Assembly (NCBI RefSeq): GCF_032854445.1
Contig: NC_088306.1
Coordinates: forward strand, 29,423,764-29,487,763
DNA: 64,000 nt
Reading direction: 5' to 3'
Source: Liolophura sinensis
Lineage: Eukaryota > Mollusca > Polyplacophora > Chitonida > Chitonidae
Shown here: one piece after another, positions 45,726 through 55,897 of the stretch
Layout: every line of letters begins with the position of its first letter
Numbering within the stretch: position 1 is the stretch's first letter
The notes under the pieces: model-generated
What the model was told of the DNA's origin: nothing
The model's input: only the letters and a program-made list of their open reading frames with translations
Databases searched by the model: none
Made by a program: the position numbers and the translations under genes

Positions 45726-47800
45726 AATAAAGTGATGAATTTGTCATATTTTGGCAGGCTTCAAATCCGTATTTGTATCATAGTTAATCAGGCGTCAACA
45801 TATACATCTATTCAGTGTATGTTTATAAGTTTCAGGTTTGCCATATATCAAGGGAAAAAAGAATAAAATAGAACTGAAAAATGAAGCAGCATTACAAGTG
45901 TGTACCGATTCCCCGCCTTACCACACAAGGTTTTTTATTAAACTTGGCGGATGCCTCAACTGGATAGCTGGGTAACACTGAACAGCCAAAGAAAACCGTA
46001 GCGTATTATGTTTACTGTTGCTCGTAATCAATTATTACGAGCCACTGTGTGAGCTTAACAACAGGATGACAAAGAGCGACTAATATGCACTTAGCACATC
46101 AATATAGCAACTGGCAAAACTAGGCAATGATGGTGGGCAACAAAGTAGGCAACAGACTCTTATTGGGAATCTGAGTGAAATATAGTCCGCCATGTGGACT
46201 GTAATAAGTGAACACAAGAAGCCGATCGAATAACAAGATAGACAACCACGAATGTCCACACAAACGCCGGATTGGATAACAAGACAGACAACCACGAATG
46301 TCCACACAAACGCCGGAGTATTGATTAAATATAATTGTGCGATCCCTGAAGTGGTGTCCGGTTACATCGAGAATGCACCTGCATTTGTAATGAGAAGGAT
46401 ATTATCATCCAGCCTTCCAAGTGATCAGAGCATCTTGAGAGCGACAGAAAATAAATGACATCTTGAGATTAATGCGAACATGTTGCTATGTGGTACAGAC
46501 GTTCTTTACGATACCCATTCGGAGGAAAGCCTATCTCTTGACGTAATTATCCACCAGGTAAATAGAGATTATTTTGCATTTTGGCTGTAATAATCTCCAT
46601 TATCAGTCTCCACATTTAACACAATTCAGCGTCTACTACATGTGCCTTCAACACTAGACCAGTTTCAAAGAGATTGATCTGAAACTCCATTCGACAAGTA
46701 TCGATTACACTTACATGCTACCTTTGTGCCTTCAAGTTGACGGTAAACTATCGACCGGCTCCCAACAGATCTTAGCGGCCGTATTGCCAACCTTGAACGC
46801 AAATCAAGTTGACTGTCAGCAGGAAGATCAGCAGTGTGGTTTTTACGCCCATGGACATGGTTTCATTTGATTTTATCGTTGTTCGTGGCCCACTCTAAGA
46901 TGTCCGTTGTGGAAATCGGTTTTGAAACGCCGGTTGTGGGAGTCATAAGGACGCCTCATGTCTGAAAAAGAACTTTTTGTAAAAAAAAGAACACTTTTTG
47001 TTGGTTGCCAATGTGTTCTCAAATTCTTTTTTATCAGCCAATGTATGCTTATCTTTTAAACGCCGATTTGTATAACATGGTATTCGGAAATCTAAACGGA
47101 AGTCGTTTTGTTCAACGAATGACACAGGTGGGATAAGGGTGATAAAACTGTGCAGAAAATCACTACATCGTAACAGGATTTCATTGCATCCGTTTTTTGC
47201 AGTACTTGTTTCTAGACCAACTGGGTAGGATACATAGTGTCTTGATGGCCCCAGTGTAACCAGAGCTGCCAATCGTATACATTGAAACTGCAGTCTACAT
47301 TAACAATGTAGAAGTATAGGCAGGAAATATCTCTGAACTATCCTGTGTTTGTCGTGTAAATATATAATACCTTGACGAAAGATTAAGTCATTGGGGATAG
47401 ATTTTATATATTTCATTTTTGCGGAATAACCTCTCCACGTGTCGGGCTTGTGTGACATTTGTGAAGAACACTTACCAGTTTATACAGTGTGGTTTCGACA
47501 ATTTCTGTGATATCGTCCAGGCTTGGTGAAACTTCTTTTCACTGAAAATATTGCCCTGGACAAAAACGTACTCAGAAGGTGTAAGAATTGGTGAAGGAAA
47601 GTCCATCTAAATAAGGCCACATTTGATTGCTTGACAGATAATTGTTTGCTTCAAACAGCTGGTTCAACGTTCTTGCAAGTCCCAGATTAGTACCAATTAA
47701 ATTATAGTTTGAAAGAAAAATTAAATCAAACGTCTCCAACGTGCCTGAATGCAAATGCAACGCGTGCAGTGCACGTGATGTGCAATATATTACAGAGGAA
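45726..47800. other. ~2 kb without recognisable gene
   Basis: Contains a two-copy 46-bp tandem repeat at about 46220-46317 (ATAACAAGAYAGACAACCAC + GAATGTCCACACAAACGCCG). The longest frame is a 109-codon minus frame at 46943-47272 with no recognisable domain. Confidence 0.5.
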
Positions 47801-47805
47801 ATTAT

Positions 47806-48125
47806 AATGCGGTCAAGTCATGTTTTTTGGTATCTGTAACGATCATTTTAAGCAATCTACTTAACTTCGCTTTTCTGAGGAAACCGACAGACATTTCTCC
47901 TGTCACTATTATTTTCTGACGAATTTGTCAACAGCTGATTTTTGAGCTGGACTAAGTGTTTGTCGACCGTCCATAGGTCTGGCGATTATCGGCACGTGGC
48001 CATACGGCGCCATCTGGTGCCAGATAAGTGGTATTTTCCATGGGTCATGTTCCACACTATGTTCCACGGTGTCCATTTGGACCGTTGGTGTAATCCGAGT
48101 AGAAAGCTACATGGCCACCCATTAG
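47806..48125 (+). pseudogene. GPCR pseudogene fragment (TM1 to ICL2)
   Basis: Third relic of the receptor at 20065. TM1 codons are TGTTTTTTGGTATCTGTAAC + GATCATTTTAAGCAATCTAC. TM2 is ACGAATTTGTCAACAGCTGA, ECL1/TM3 is GGCACGTGGCCATACGGCGC + CATCTGGTGCCAGATAAG, and the TM3 end is ACGGTGTCCATTTGGACC with ACATGGCCACCCATTA. It is broken by stops and a small internal duplication (CATGTTCCACACTATGTTCC) and ends abruptly after the ICL2 start. It lies outside the large inverted repeat. Confidence 0.82.
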
Positions 48126-48589
48126 CAGGTGGGTGTAACCAATATCCTTATACCGAACACGACCAGATCCCATTAGGTTTTAACAGTATATTAAATTAGC
48201 ATTAACTGAATTTATATAACGTATACTTGTATAACGCATTGAAGGAGCTGTAAATATAACGAATCCTGAGTGGGACATTTGGATGCTAGAATGGTTTTCT
48301 CACACCTTGACGGTCATGCATATCATTTGTCTGTCATCAAAAATAATGACAGCATGTCTCAGCAGTTCCACGGGTTTCTGAACCATTAATTCTGTGGTTT
48401 CATGTAAAGAGATACTTTCTCTCATCCTAGTGTTAACCTAAACATAATCAAGTTCTCATTGGCGAAGTTGAAGTTTGTCCCCAGATATGTGTTCCGCTTA
48501 TAATGCTTGCAAGACGCAAACTATAAATCCCGGCCTTAAAATAAAAACATGTTTTAAAATCTTTATGTTTTCCGAAATTTGTATTTAAT
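48126..48589. other. Intergenic, nothing recognised
   Basis: No gene or repeat recognised. Confidence 0.4.
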
Positions 48590-48900
48590 TCAGTTGCATA
48601 GAGAGTACTATCAGAGAAGCCAGGATGGTGCGATAATTGGCATTTGATGAAAAGAATAAAGAAAAGAAAATAGGGCTTCTTGTCAATTTATCTCAGTCAG
48701 GGTTTTATTCTAAGAGACCGTGTAAATGCTTAGATAGTGTATAAGCAGAAAACCTTCAGTCAAGCAGAAAAAAAACAAGAATATGTTTTGTCATCAAATT
48801 TAATAAACAAACACACGATAACAATGCAAATGGAGCAGACCGCAGTGGACTAGCAGCAGAGCATTTGGTGAAATCCAACCTCTTGTCAGTAAGAGACTCA
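48590..48900 (+). repeat. Degenerate composite-repeat copies
   Basis: GCATAGAGAGTACTATCAGA, GATAATTGGCATTTGATG, GGGCTTCTTGTCAATTTATC and TGTAAATGCTTAGATAGTGT keep the A-B-linker-C order. A second B piece lies at 48860-48892 (AGCATTTGGTGAAATCCAAC + CTCTTGTCAG). Confidence 0.65.
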
Positions 48901-48904
48901 ATGT

Positions 48905-49540
48905 ATTTATTTATTTATTTATTTATGTATTTATTTTTATTGTTGAACGCCATGATCAAGGATTTTTCACTTCTAGAAAGTATGTCAGTTTAGGTATGGC
49001 CGTTGACGGTTACGTAGTGTCCTCTGCCCAAAGTTTAACACTTTTTCAACAATAGTTGATTGTTTAATGCTCTACTCAAGGATAATTCAGTTATATGATA
49101 ATGGTTAGTTTGATGGGTGGAGCAAACCTGAAGTTGCCGGGGTTAACCACCGACCTTTGGCAAGTTATTGATGACTTTCAACGATATTTATTTCACTAAA
49201 GAAATTTGGTCAGCAGCTTTCGCAAAAGAACTGGAATCATGCAAAAACTAGGTAGAAATGGATGCTGAGAAAATCGTGGATTAATCAGATCACGCAGATG
49301 ACTCAATCATTCCATTGGTAAATTTATTAACTTTCCCGGTAATAATTGATTAATTTATTGATTTTTGTTTTTGTTTTACGCCATGCTTATTTCTACGACG
49401 TCGGTCAGTATTAGGGTGAGTGGAAACTGGGTAGTGACTGGAGGAAACCCATGACCATCTGCAAGTTTCTAGCAGACCTTACCACGTCCATGAACCGGAC
49501 TTGAACTCACCACGACCGAACTGGTGAAAGACCCCTGAGT
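48905..49540 (-). mobile_element. Three decayed SINE tails/bodies
   Basis: Successive degenerate copies: (TTTA)n then TTGAACGCCATGATCAAGGA near 48905-48970; TTGTTTAATGCTCTACTCAA near 49058-49160; and GTTTTACGCCATGCTTATTT, GGAGGAAACCCATGACCATC, ACTTGAACTCACCACGACCG at 49345-49535. They are diverged relatives of the SINE at 44261, without clear target duplications. Confidence 0.7.
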
Positions 49541-50019
49541 TTCTGCGCTTTTAAGATCTAACTTAAAAGTGGACCACTCGGACCGGCAAACTGAATAACT
49601 AACAAGAATGTTTGTCGGTCGACTGGATATTTGTGTTTCAGCTGTCGTGAGTATTGACACCTGTCTAGGAAATACATTAACCTATGTCGGCAATTCTGTC
49701 TTCAACAGGGAGAATTTGAACGGGAGCGCTCAGTCCGTTGAAGACAACATTGTGATCATGTAAACAGGTTTTAGTGATCAAAAACAACATTAATGCGATA
49801 TATTGATAGGCTTTTGTTTTCACTAATGAAATCTAAAGCGTCATTTCGGTATCCGTAGGACATAAAGGGTGCTCCAAGTTGATTATGGGAAAACCAACTT
49901 CCCAAGCAACCTGAACATCACATCTAAAAGGAATACGCTAGAAAGAGGTATAAAAATAGCAGCTAAAGCTGGTTACGTGAAAAGGAATATAATGGAATGC
50001 GAAGAGTATAGGGAGTAAA

Positions 50020-50760
50020 CCCAGAGTAGCGATGAGTGTGATAGCTAGCAAATGGTTACAGTGACTAGTGAAATACAGCCTTTCGTCAGTTTATCTCGGT
50101 AGAACAAAGGGAGTAAAACCCAGAGTATTCTAAGTGCTCATGTGAACGTTTAAATTCTAGCAAGTTACACGTCCCCTTGCACGGTGCCTTCAGCAGAATT
50201 GGGTACACTAAACAGTTGTAAGTTACACGTCCCCTAGCACGGTGGCTTCAGCAGAATTGGGTACACTAAATAATAGCAAGTTACACGTCCCCTAGCACCA
50301 TGGCTTAAGCAGGACTGGGTACACCAATTAGTAACAAGTTACACGTCCCTTGGCACGGTGGCTTCAGCTAAAATTGGGTACACTAAATAGTAGCAAGTTA
50401 CACGTCCCCTACCACCATGGCTTCAGCAGAATTGGGTACACTAAAATGTAGCAAGTTACACGTCCCCTGGCACCATAAATTCAGCAGAATTGGGTACACT
50501 AAATAGTAGCAAGTTACACATCCCCTTGCACGATGGCTTCAACAGAATTATGTACACTAAACAGTAGCAAGTTACACGTCACTTAGCACCATGGCTTCAG
50601 CAGAATTGGGTACACTAAATAGTAGCAAGTTACACGTCCTCTAGCACGGTGGTTTCAGCAGAATTGAGTACACTAAATAGTAGCAAGTTACACGTCCCCT
50701 AGCACCATGGCTTAAGCAGGACTGGGTAAGCAAAAATGCCGGGATGTTATTTGCAACTTA
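50020..50760 (+). repeat. Composite repeat copy with ~10 units of a ~58-bp C module
   Basis: GTAAACCCAGAGTAGCGATG (A), GCAAATGGTTACAGTGACTA + GTGAAATACAGCC (B) and GTGCTCATGTGAACGTTTAA, then units AGTAGCAAGTTACACGTCCC + CTAGCACCATGGCTTCAGCA + GAATTGGGTACACTAAAT. It exits through GCTTAAGCAGGACTGGG into TTATAAGACGTGGCTGGCTT. It is homologous to, but unit-wise different from, the 40-bp C array at 22200. Confidence 0.88.
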
Positions 50761-51780
50761 TAAGACGTGGCTGGCTTCTCAGGTAGTCGCCAGTTTCCAT
50801 GAGGCAGGGAGGCGTGTTATCGATATTTTAGGATGTAAGTAAGTGACCTTATCTATTGTTCCCGTCATGCTGTTCGACAATCAGCAAGTGACGTTCTTTG
50901 TCCGGCCTCAAATCAGTCCTCTCTACAAGCATACTTAATTGACATCTACATGCTGCCATTAATGGTTTCCCGGGAAATGAAGTCTCAATCTATTGATGTT
51001 TTTTTATTATTTTGCAACCAGGATAGAGCTCAGAAAGATTTGTGGAGAAGATAAAAAACGTGAACAGAATCTTTCCAGTCGTAATCTATGAAGGATGAAA
51101 AGGAACTTAGCGCATGGCACGGAGAGTTTGACAGAGTGGTTTTGCCGACATCAAAATGCAGTTGATGGTTTGTTGTGTATTGCTGTTATCCAGAGCGTTG
51201 CATTCAAACGACTTGGAGAGACCAGCAATCGTATAAAGGGGTTTGAGTAAAAGTCTTCCTTTGCCCACCGATAAAAGCGTAATCAATAACACTCATCCCC
51301 AGGTACACAGTCACAACATAAGTCTGAGGCTTATCATCAGACGTGTGGTAAGCTATCCGTTAATTTCGTTGTTCGATTTCTGTGTTGTGAAGAATTAATT
51401 GTTTGCTTGATTGCTTCTTCTTTGATTCATCATTGATTTTCTTAGCCTCCAACTTCTTACGTTTGTTAACATGGCTTAGTCGCCTATCCCCCTTCATTTA
51501 CCATTGCAGTTTTCCCGCAAGACATCGGAGCAGCTACTTCATATATAGCTATACTCACACAGCTGCTGTACCCCTCACAGAGTTGTTGCAAAAATATAGA
51601 ATAGTCGTGTCATCATTTCTACTATTTCAAGATAATGCCTGTTTAAAGAAAAAGAAAATATTGTTAACAGCTATGTCTTAATCAAAAAATAATTGTGTAA
51701 AAAAAACAAAATGTTTACAATGACAAACAAGCGAATATCACGCGTGAGATAAACGGTATAATATTCTCTCTGTGTAAGTA
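50761..51780. other. Intergenic, nothing recognised
   Basis: No domain-bearing frame. The longest is 92 codons at 51403-51681, without similarity to known families. Confidence 0.45.
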
Positions 51781-51784
51781 GCCA

Positions 51785-53780
51785 GTGTAGCCAGATGTAG
51801 CTGGATTCTCCGCCTTTCAATTTCAATATGAGAGGAATGAATTGCCTTTTTGATCTCTTGCCGCATACTGAGAGGTATAAATCCTTGGTAACCTTTGAAG
51901 ATTAGTTCATACTCAGCCGTAAGCTCATCCTGGATATGAAAGAAAGGAGTTAGTTGAGCAGGCAGCTGAGCCTTGTTGACTAGCCATACATCATGAATGG
52001 TGTCGTTCAGTTTACACTGTCGTCATCAGCCGCTTGACGAATTTGCCGTAGTCATTCATTTCTGATAGGCAAGAAAGCAATCATGTTTACTTTATCAAAC
52101 TCAGATTGAGGGTTTTCAGAGTTAGTAAGGAATGCTTGTGACAACATATCCGAAATATCCATTTCCATGCAGTTGTATTCGCAGCAGGATACCTTGCAGG
52201 GGGTTTAAATGCCTTTGCGAGAGGTTTCTTGAAGATTGACTCAAGAGGTTTGTGATCTGAGTCTACCTTTGTGTGGAACTCCTCCGGAGAGAACATAATG
52301 GCAAGCATTTCCTTTCTGTCTAGACGTTGCGAGTTTCCACATCCATCAGAGCACGGCTTGCGCAGGCCACAAGTTTTCCATCTTGCAGGAGTGTTGCACC
52401 AACGCCGTGCTCACTGGCGTCACACCGGAAAACTAAGTCCTTTTTAAGGGTCATAGAATACCAAGAGATTTGCTTGACCAATTACACGGGAAGTCTTTCC
52501 AGTTAGTTGCCGTATTGGTTACATGACTCCAGACAGGTGATTAAGAAACTTGGCTCAGTAGTCGACTGTTCAATTCAGCCGCTGCATTTCTTCCACATTA
52601 GTTCAGGTTTCTAAATTAGTTAGCGTCTCAACTTTCTAAAGGTCAAATTTCAAACCTTCACTGGTCACTTTGTGAGTCCTGTCTTACCAAATTCTTTTGT
52701 CGACTTAGGGTAATGCCTTTCCCTACACAACGTTGTAATAGATCTACAAGGGTAGTGTCATGATGGACTTGAGATTCGGCCTGAGTATCACCTGATCCTT
52801 CAAGCAGAATGTCATCTGACACATTCAGAATTCGACTCAGGCCGTCCAGTGATTAAGCGAGGTGCTTCTGGACTATTACATAACTAACACTTCGTTGGAA
52901 GACAGAGTCATCTGTACCTTTTGAAGGGAGTTTGAAAGGTAGTAAGGAGATTTGACTCATAGTCCAAGACTGCATGCCAATATCCAAAAGAGAGATCCAG
53001 TTTTGAGAAAGGTTTGGCTTTAGAGCGTCTGGGAAGTATTTCTTCCATGACAGGTAACTGGTATCGTTCACGTCTCAATGACTTTTTTAAAAGACGAGGG
53101 TCAACACAGATTTGGAGATCGCCAGACCATGCGACTTAGTTCAGTCGGTACGTCAACAGGGATCATAGCTCCTAGTTTCCCGAGACGTAGGTGTTCAGCT
53201 TTAACTTTGTCTTGCATAGCGCCAGGTATTCGACCAGCAGGACAGACTTCGGGTACAACAGAGCTGTCTGCACAGAGGTGTACTTTATTTGGTAGAGTGC
53301 CTATTTTTTTACTGTCAAAGACTTCTTCATAGCTATTAATGAGGGGCAGATAGTGTGAGTTCATGACAGGGATAGATGAGACAGAGACAACACTGGAGAA
53401 CTGATCGTAGTTCACAGTAATCAGTCCCATGTGTTCAGATTCACGTTTCCCTGGTAAAGGTGTGAGGGGTTCCCTAACAATCACAAATTCAACATTGCAT
53501 TTCTAGTTGTTTTTGCTGTTTTAGGTAGGGATCCTGCCTTTACCAAGTGGTATAATCGTGGTGATATTACACATCTGCAGTCGTAAGAAGACAAATCTGA
53601 GACGGTAGATATTTAGAAGGCAGTACATTTATGGTGGCCCCACAATCCATGGTATGGTATTTCACATGCTTCTCGTTAATTAACATTTCAGCATAGATGG
53701 CTTTCATAGATGGAGTTCATTAGAGTTCACTGCTGATTTGTTGGCTTTATGGGTCTGTCATGTGTTAGATTGTTCCTTAT
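51785..53780 (-). mobile_element. Ty3/Gypsy retrotransposon pol relic (PR-RT-RNase H-start of IN)
   Basis: Minus-strand blocks in pol order. An aspartic protease remnant MDCGATINVLP lies near 53660. Then comes the pre-RT linker IGTLPNKVHLCADSSVVPEV with ITVNYDQFSSVVSVSS, then RT motifs KLGAMIPVD, RERYQLPVMEEILP and FSKLDLSFGYWH (53300-52960). RNase H follows with LVFRCDASEHGVGATLLQDG and VDSDHKPLESIFKKPLAKAF (52430-52200). Last is the pre-integrase piece DELTAEYELIFKG with IKKAIHSSHI (51930-51830). Many stops and frame changes, no complete integrase and no LTR recognised. It copied itself through an RNA intermediate when active and is now inert. Confidence 0.87.
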
Positions 53781-53955
53781 GCGCTTCCACAGATTTTGAT
53801 TTTGACTGAACAGCTAGGAGTCTGCCGATGGCTTGTAGCATATATGTGATAATATTATGTGACCATCCTACCCTACCACCCCTCTCTCCCCCAAAAAAGA
53901 ATGAAATAAGAAACAAAAAAAAACAAGCTGTGGAAGTAACCTGTGACTAGGAGAG

Positions 53956-54107
53956 ATTTATTTACTTGATTGGTGTTTTACGCCGTATTTCGCTTATATT
54001 ACCATTATGATTGGTGGAAACTGGGCACAGCCCTGGGGAAACTCACTACCATCCGCAGGTTGGTGACAGACCTCCCCACTTACGGCCGGAAACCAGCATG
54101 ACCTGGG
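53956..54107 (-). mobile_element. 5'-truncated SINE with 9-bp target duplication in the Rac exon
   Basis: Minus strand: CAGGTCATGCTGGTTTCCGG, CCGTAAGTGGGGAGGTCTGT, GGCGTAAAACACCAATCAAG + TAAATAAA. It is flanked on the + strand by TAGGAGAGA at 53948-53956 and 54108-54116. It inserted about 8 bases before the 3' end of the Rac-type exon. Confidence 0.88.
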
Positions 54108-54215
54108 TAGGAGAGAGGTCGTAACCTGTCGTAGTCTTCCTGGCCAGCCGTATCCCACAATGCCAAGCTGACTGCTACGCCATCTACCATCATGTTGGCA
54201 GTGTAATTATCAAAT
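54108..54215 (-). pseudogene. Rac-type small GTPase exon (switch I/II), orphaned
   Basis: The minus strand reads CTTTTTTTCTTTACAG (polypyrimidine tract and 3' splice site), then codons for [18 protein letters not shown] and [18 protein letters not shown]. This is the Rac-family segment after switch I: the DTAGQ G3 motif that senses the gamma phosphate, and switch II. The leading A completes a split Val codon (phase 2). Beyond the inserted SINE, the bases TCACAGGTTACT supply the expected Pro/Ser-Gln end and a GT donor, so the exon was once complete with both splice sites. No other Rac exon is recognised nearby. Gag and pol parts of one Gypsy element flank it. As it stands it cannot be spliced normally. 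It is a relic or captured exon rather than a retrocopy, because the acceptor is preserved. Confidence 0.8.
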
Positions 54216-54235
54216 CTGTAAAGAAAAAAAGCTGT

Positions 54236-55135
54236 TCATGAAAAGGAGCTACGGTGCTGACAAATGGGCAGGTTACTTACAAAATTGTGCAGTGCATAAT
54301 ACAAGTATGATTTACAAGTACAATGGTTGCACTGCCACATTAATAACAGAGAAAGCACTACTAACAAAGTCATTGTCCTCAGAGTCAGACTGGATAGTGA
54401 GAACTCTGTGAGGCTTGCCTTTATGGCATTTAATAGGAAAATGATTTTCTTCAAAACATTGACCATTTACCCCTAGGCGAGACACTTGGTTTTCTGCATT
54501 ATATGAGCTTTACCACAAAACATTCTGCAGATCGGGGAGCTTTATGATAGAGTTATAACATGACTGGGGGAGTGATTGGTCTTAGATTTTTTAGTTGGGT
54601 GGACTTTAATATTTCCATCAGGCTGTCCCATAGCTTTCGGATGAGTTGAGGTTGCTTCACGGGATCTGTAGATGAGGGTAGCATCTTGTAACAGGTGCTT
54701 TCTGATAGCCTGGTAACGTATCCCAACGACGATTGGATTAGGGATGAAGGTTGTCGTGTAAATATTCACAGAAATTTACACGTTTTGGCGATAGTGTGGA
54801 GAGACGTCAGGTAGTTGTTAATACTTATTGTAGGGTCCTGATCACGTTTGTTAAATACCTAACGTTCGCAGGCCTCATTCACCTGGTCTACAGTGTGTTG
54901 AGTGTGCTTTAATAGTGTCCAAGTCATTAGCATTGACTCTAAACATTGGTCTCTCAGAGAACTTCAGACCATTGCAGATTTTAGGAATGGAATGGAATGA
55001 GACAGTAAACAAAGTAGTTTCCTCCATTTCTGATGTCATATTTTCCAGTAATGGTGTGGAGTAGATTGTAGAATAAGAGGAGGAGATGGTGCAAACTTGA
55101 ACAGCGTTGTTGTTGTAAGGTTGACCTAGACACAC
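54236..55135 (-). mobile_element. Ty3/Gypsy gag remnant
   Basis: Upstream in the direction of transcription of the pol relic. It contains decayed frames at 54875-55135 and 54542-54769 and a zinc-knuckle-like piece near 54430-54520 (ICRMFCGKAHIMQKTKC). An acidic QSDSEDNDF-type piece in a shifted frame near 54360-54400 is typical just before the protease in Gypsy polyproteins. Stops and frameshifts abound. Capsid similarity was not recognised. Confidence 0.6.
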
Positions 55136-55139
55136 CCTA

Positions 55140-55259
<120 letters not shown>

Positions 55260-55279
55260 CGTCAGGTCCGACATTCCTA

Positions 55280-55560
55280 TACCATTAGTAGTCCGTAAAG
55301 GGCGTTCCAAGTCGATAATCGCAAGATCCATTTCCACAACAACGTTTAACACTAACTCCCGAAGACAAAGGCATGTAAGAAATTATACAAATAAGAAATA
55401 AACCCGGTAACACACAAGAGAAAAGCGGTCATCAGTTTTCAATGATGTCGGGCAGACAATGAATATTCCAGGCATGAATTCCATATCAAAGTTCAAATTC
55501 GTAGTCGGTGAATGAGTTCCATGTCAAATAACAGCTAAACAAGTATCTCAGTCGCGCGTT
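55280..55560 (+). repeat. Dispersed repeat family D copy
   Basis: GGGCGTTCCAAGTCGATAAT + CGCAAG, ACAACGTTTAACACTAACTC and TCAGTTTTCAATGATGTCGG follow the family D order. The copy precedes the 3' end of the Penelope-like element, as does the copy at 12900. Confidence 0.72.
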
Positions 55561-55897
55561 AGTTGCAACTGTTCATAAAGGCATCGTGCTGATGTAATTA
55601 GCATGGCTACCTTTACGGCCCCTAGCCCCAGGTTAAGCGGTATTAGATACAGTTTGAAAATGACGAGCGTTACAGACCCTAACCGATCAGATTGTGATTC
55701 AAAAGTAACGGACAATTACGTTTTTCCCCTTTAATATGTAAAGATCTCATGCTACAAGAGGCGCCATCTATGATGTTACACATGACATAAACACCATAGA
55801 CGGTTACACTGGGCAACCAGCGCCATCAATGTTGTTAAATACCATGTACGCGATAGATATATGTACATAGTGATAACAGCGCCGTCTATGTGGTTGA
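55561..55897. other. 3' flank of Penelope-like element, no gene
   Basis: CAACTGTTCATAAAGGCATC and GGCTACCTTTACGGCCCCTA resemble composite-family linker and C module. Two related pieces, GCGCCATCTATGATGTTACA and GCGCCATCAATGTTGTTAAA, form a small degenerate tandem repeat at about 55760-55890. Confidence 0.5.

Noticed and set aside
55425-55460. Possible hammerhead ribozyme core (CTGATGA on the minus strand) near the Penelope element
   Set aside because: The GAAA core and closing helices are absent. The motif is part of family D sequence.
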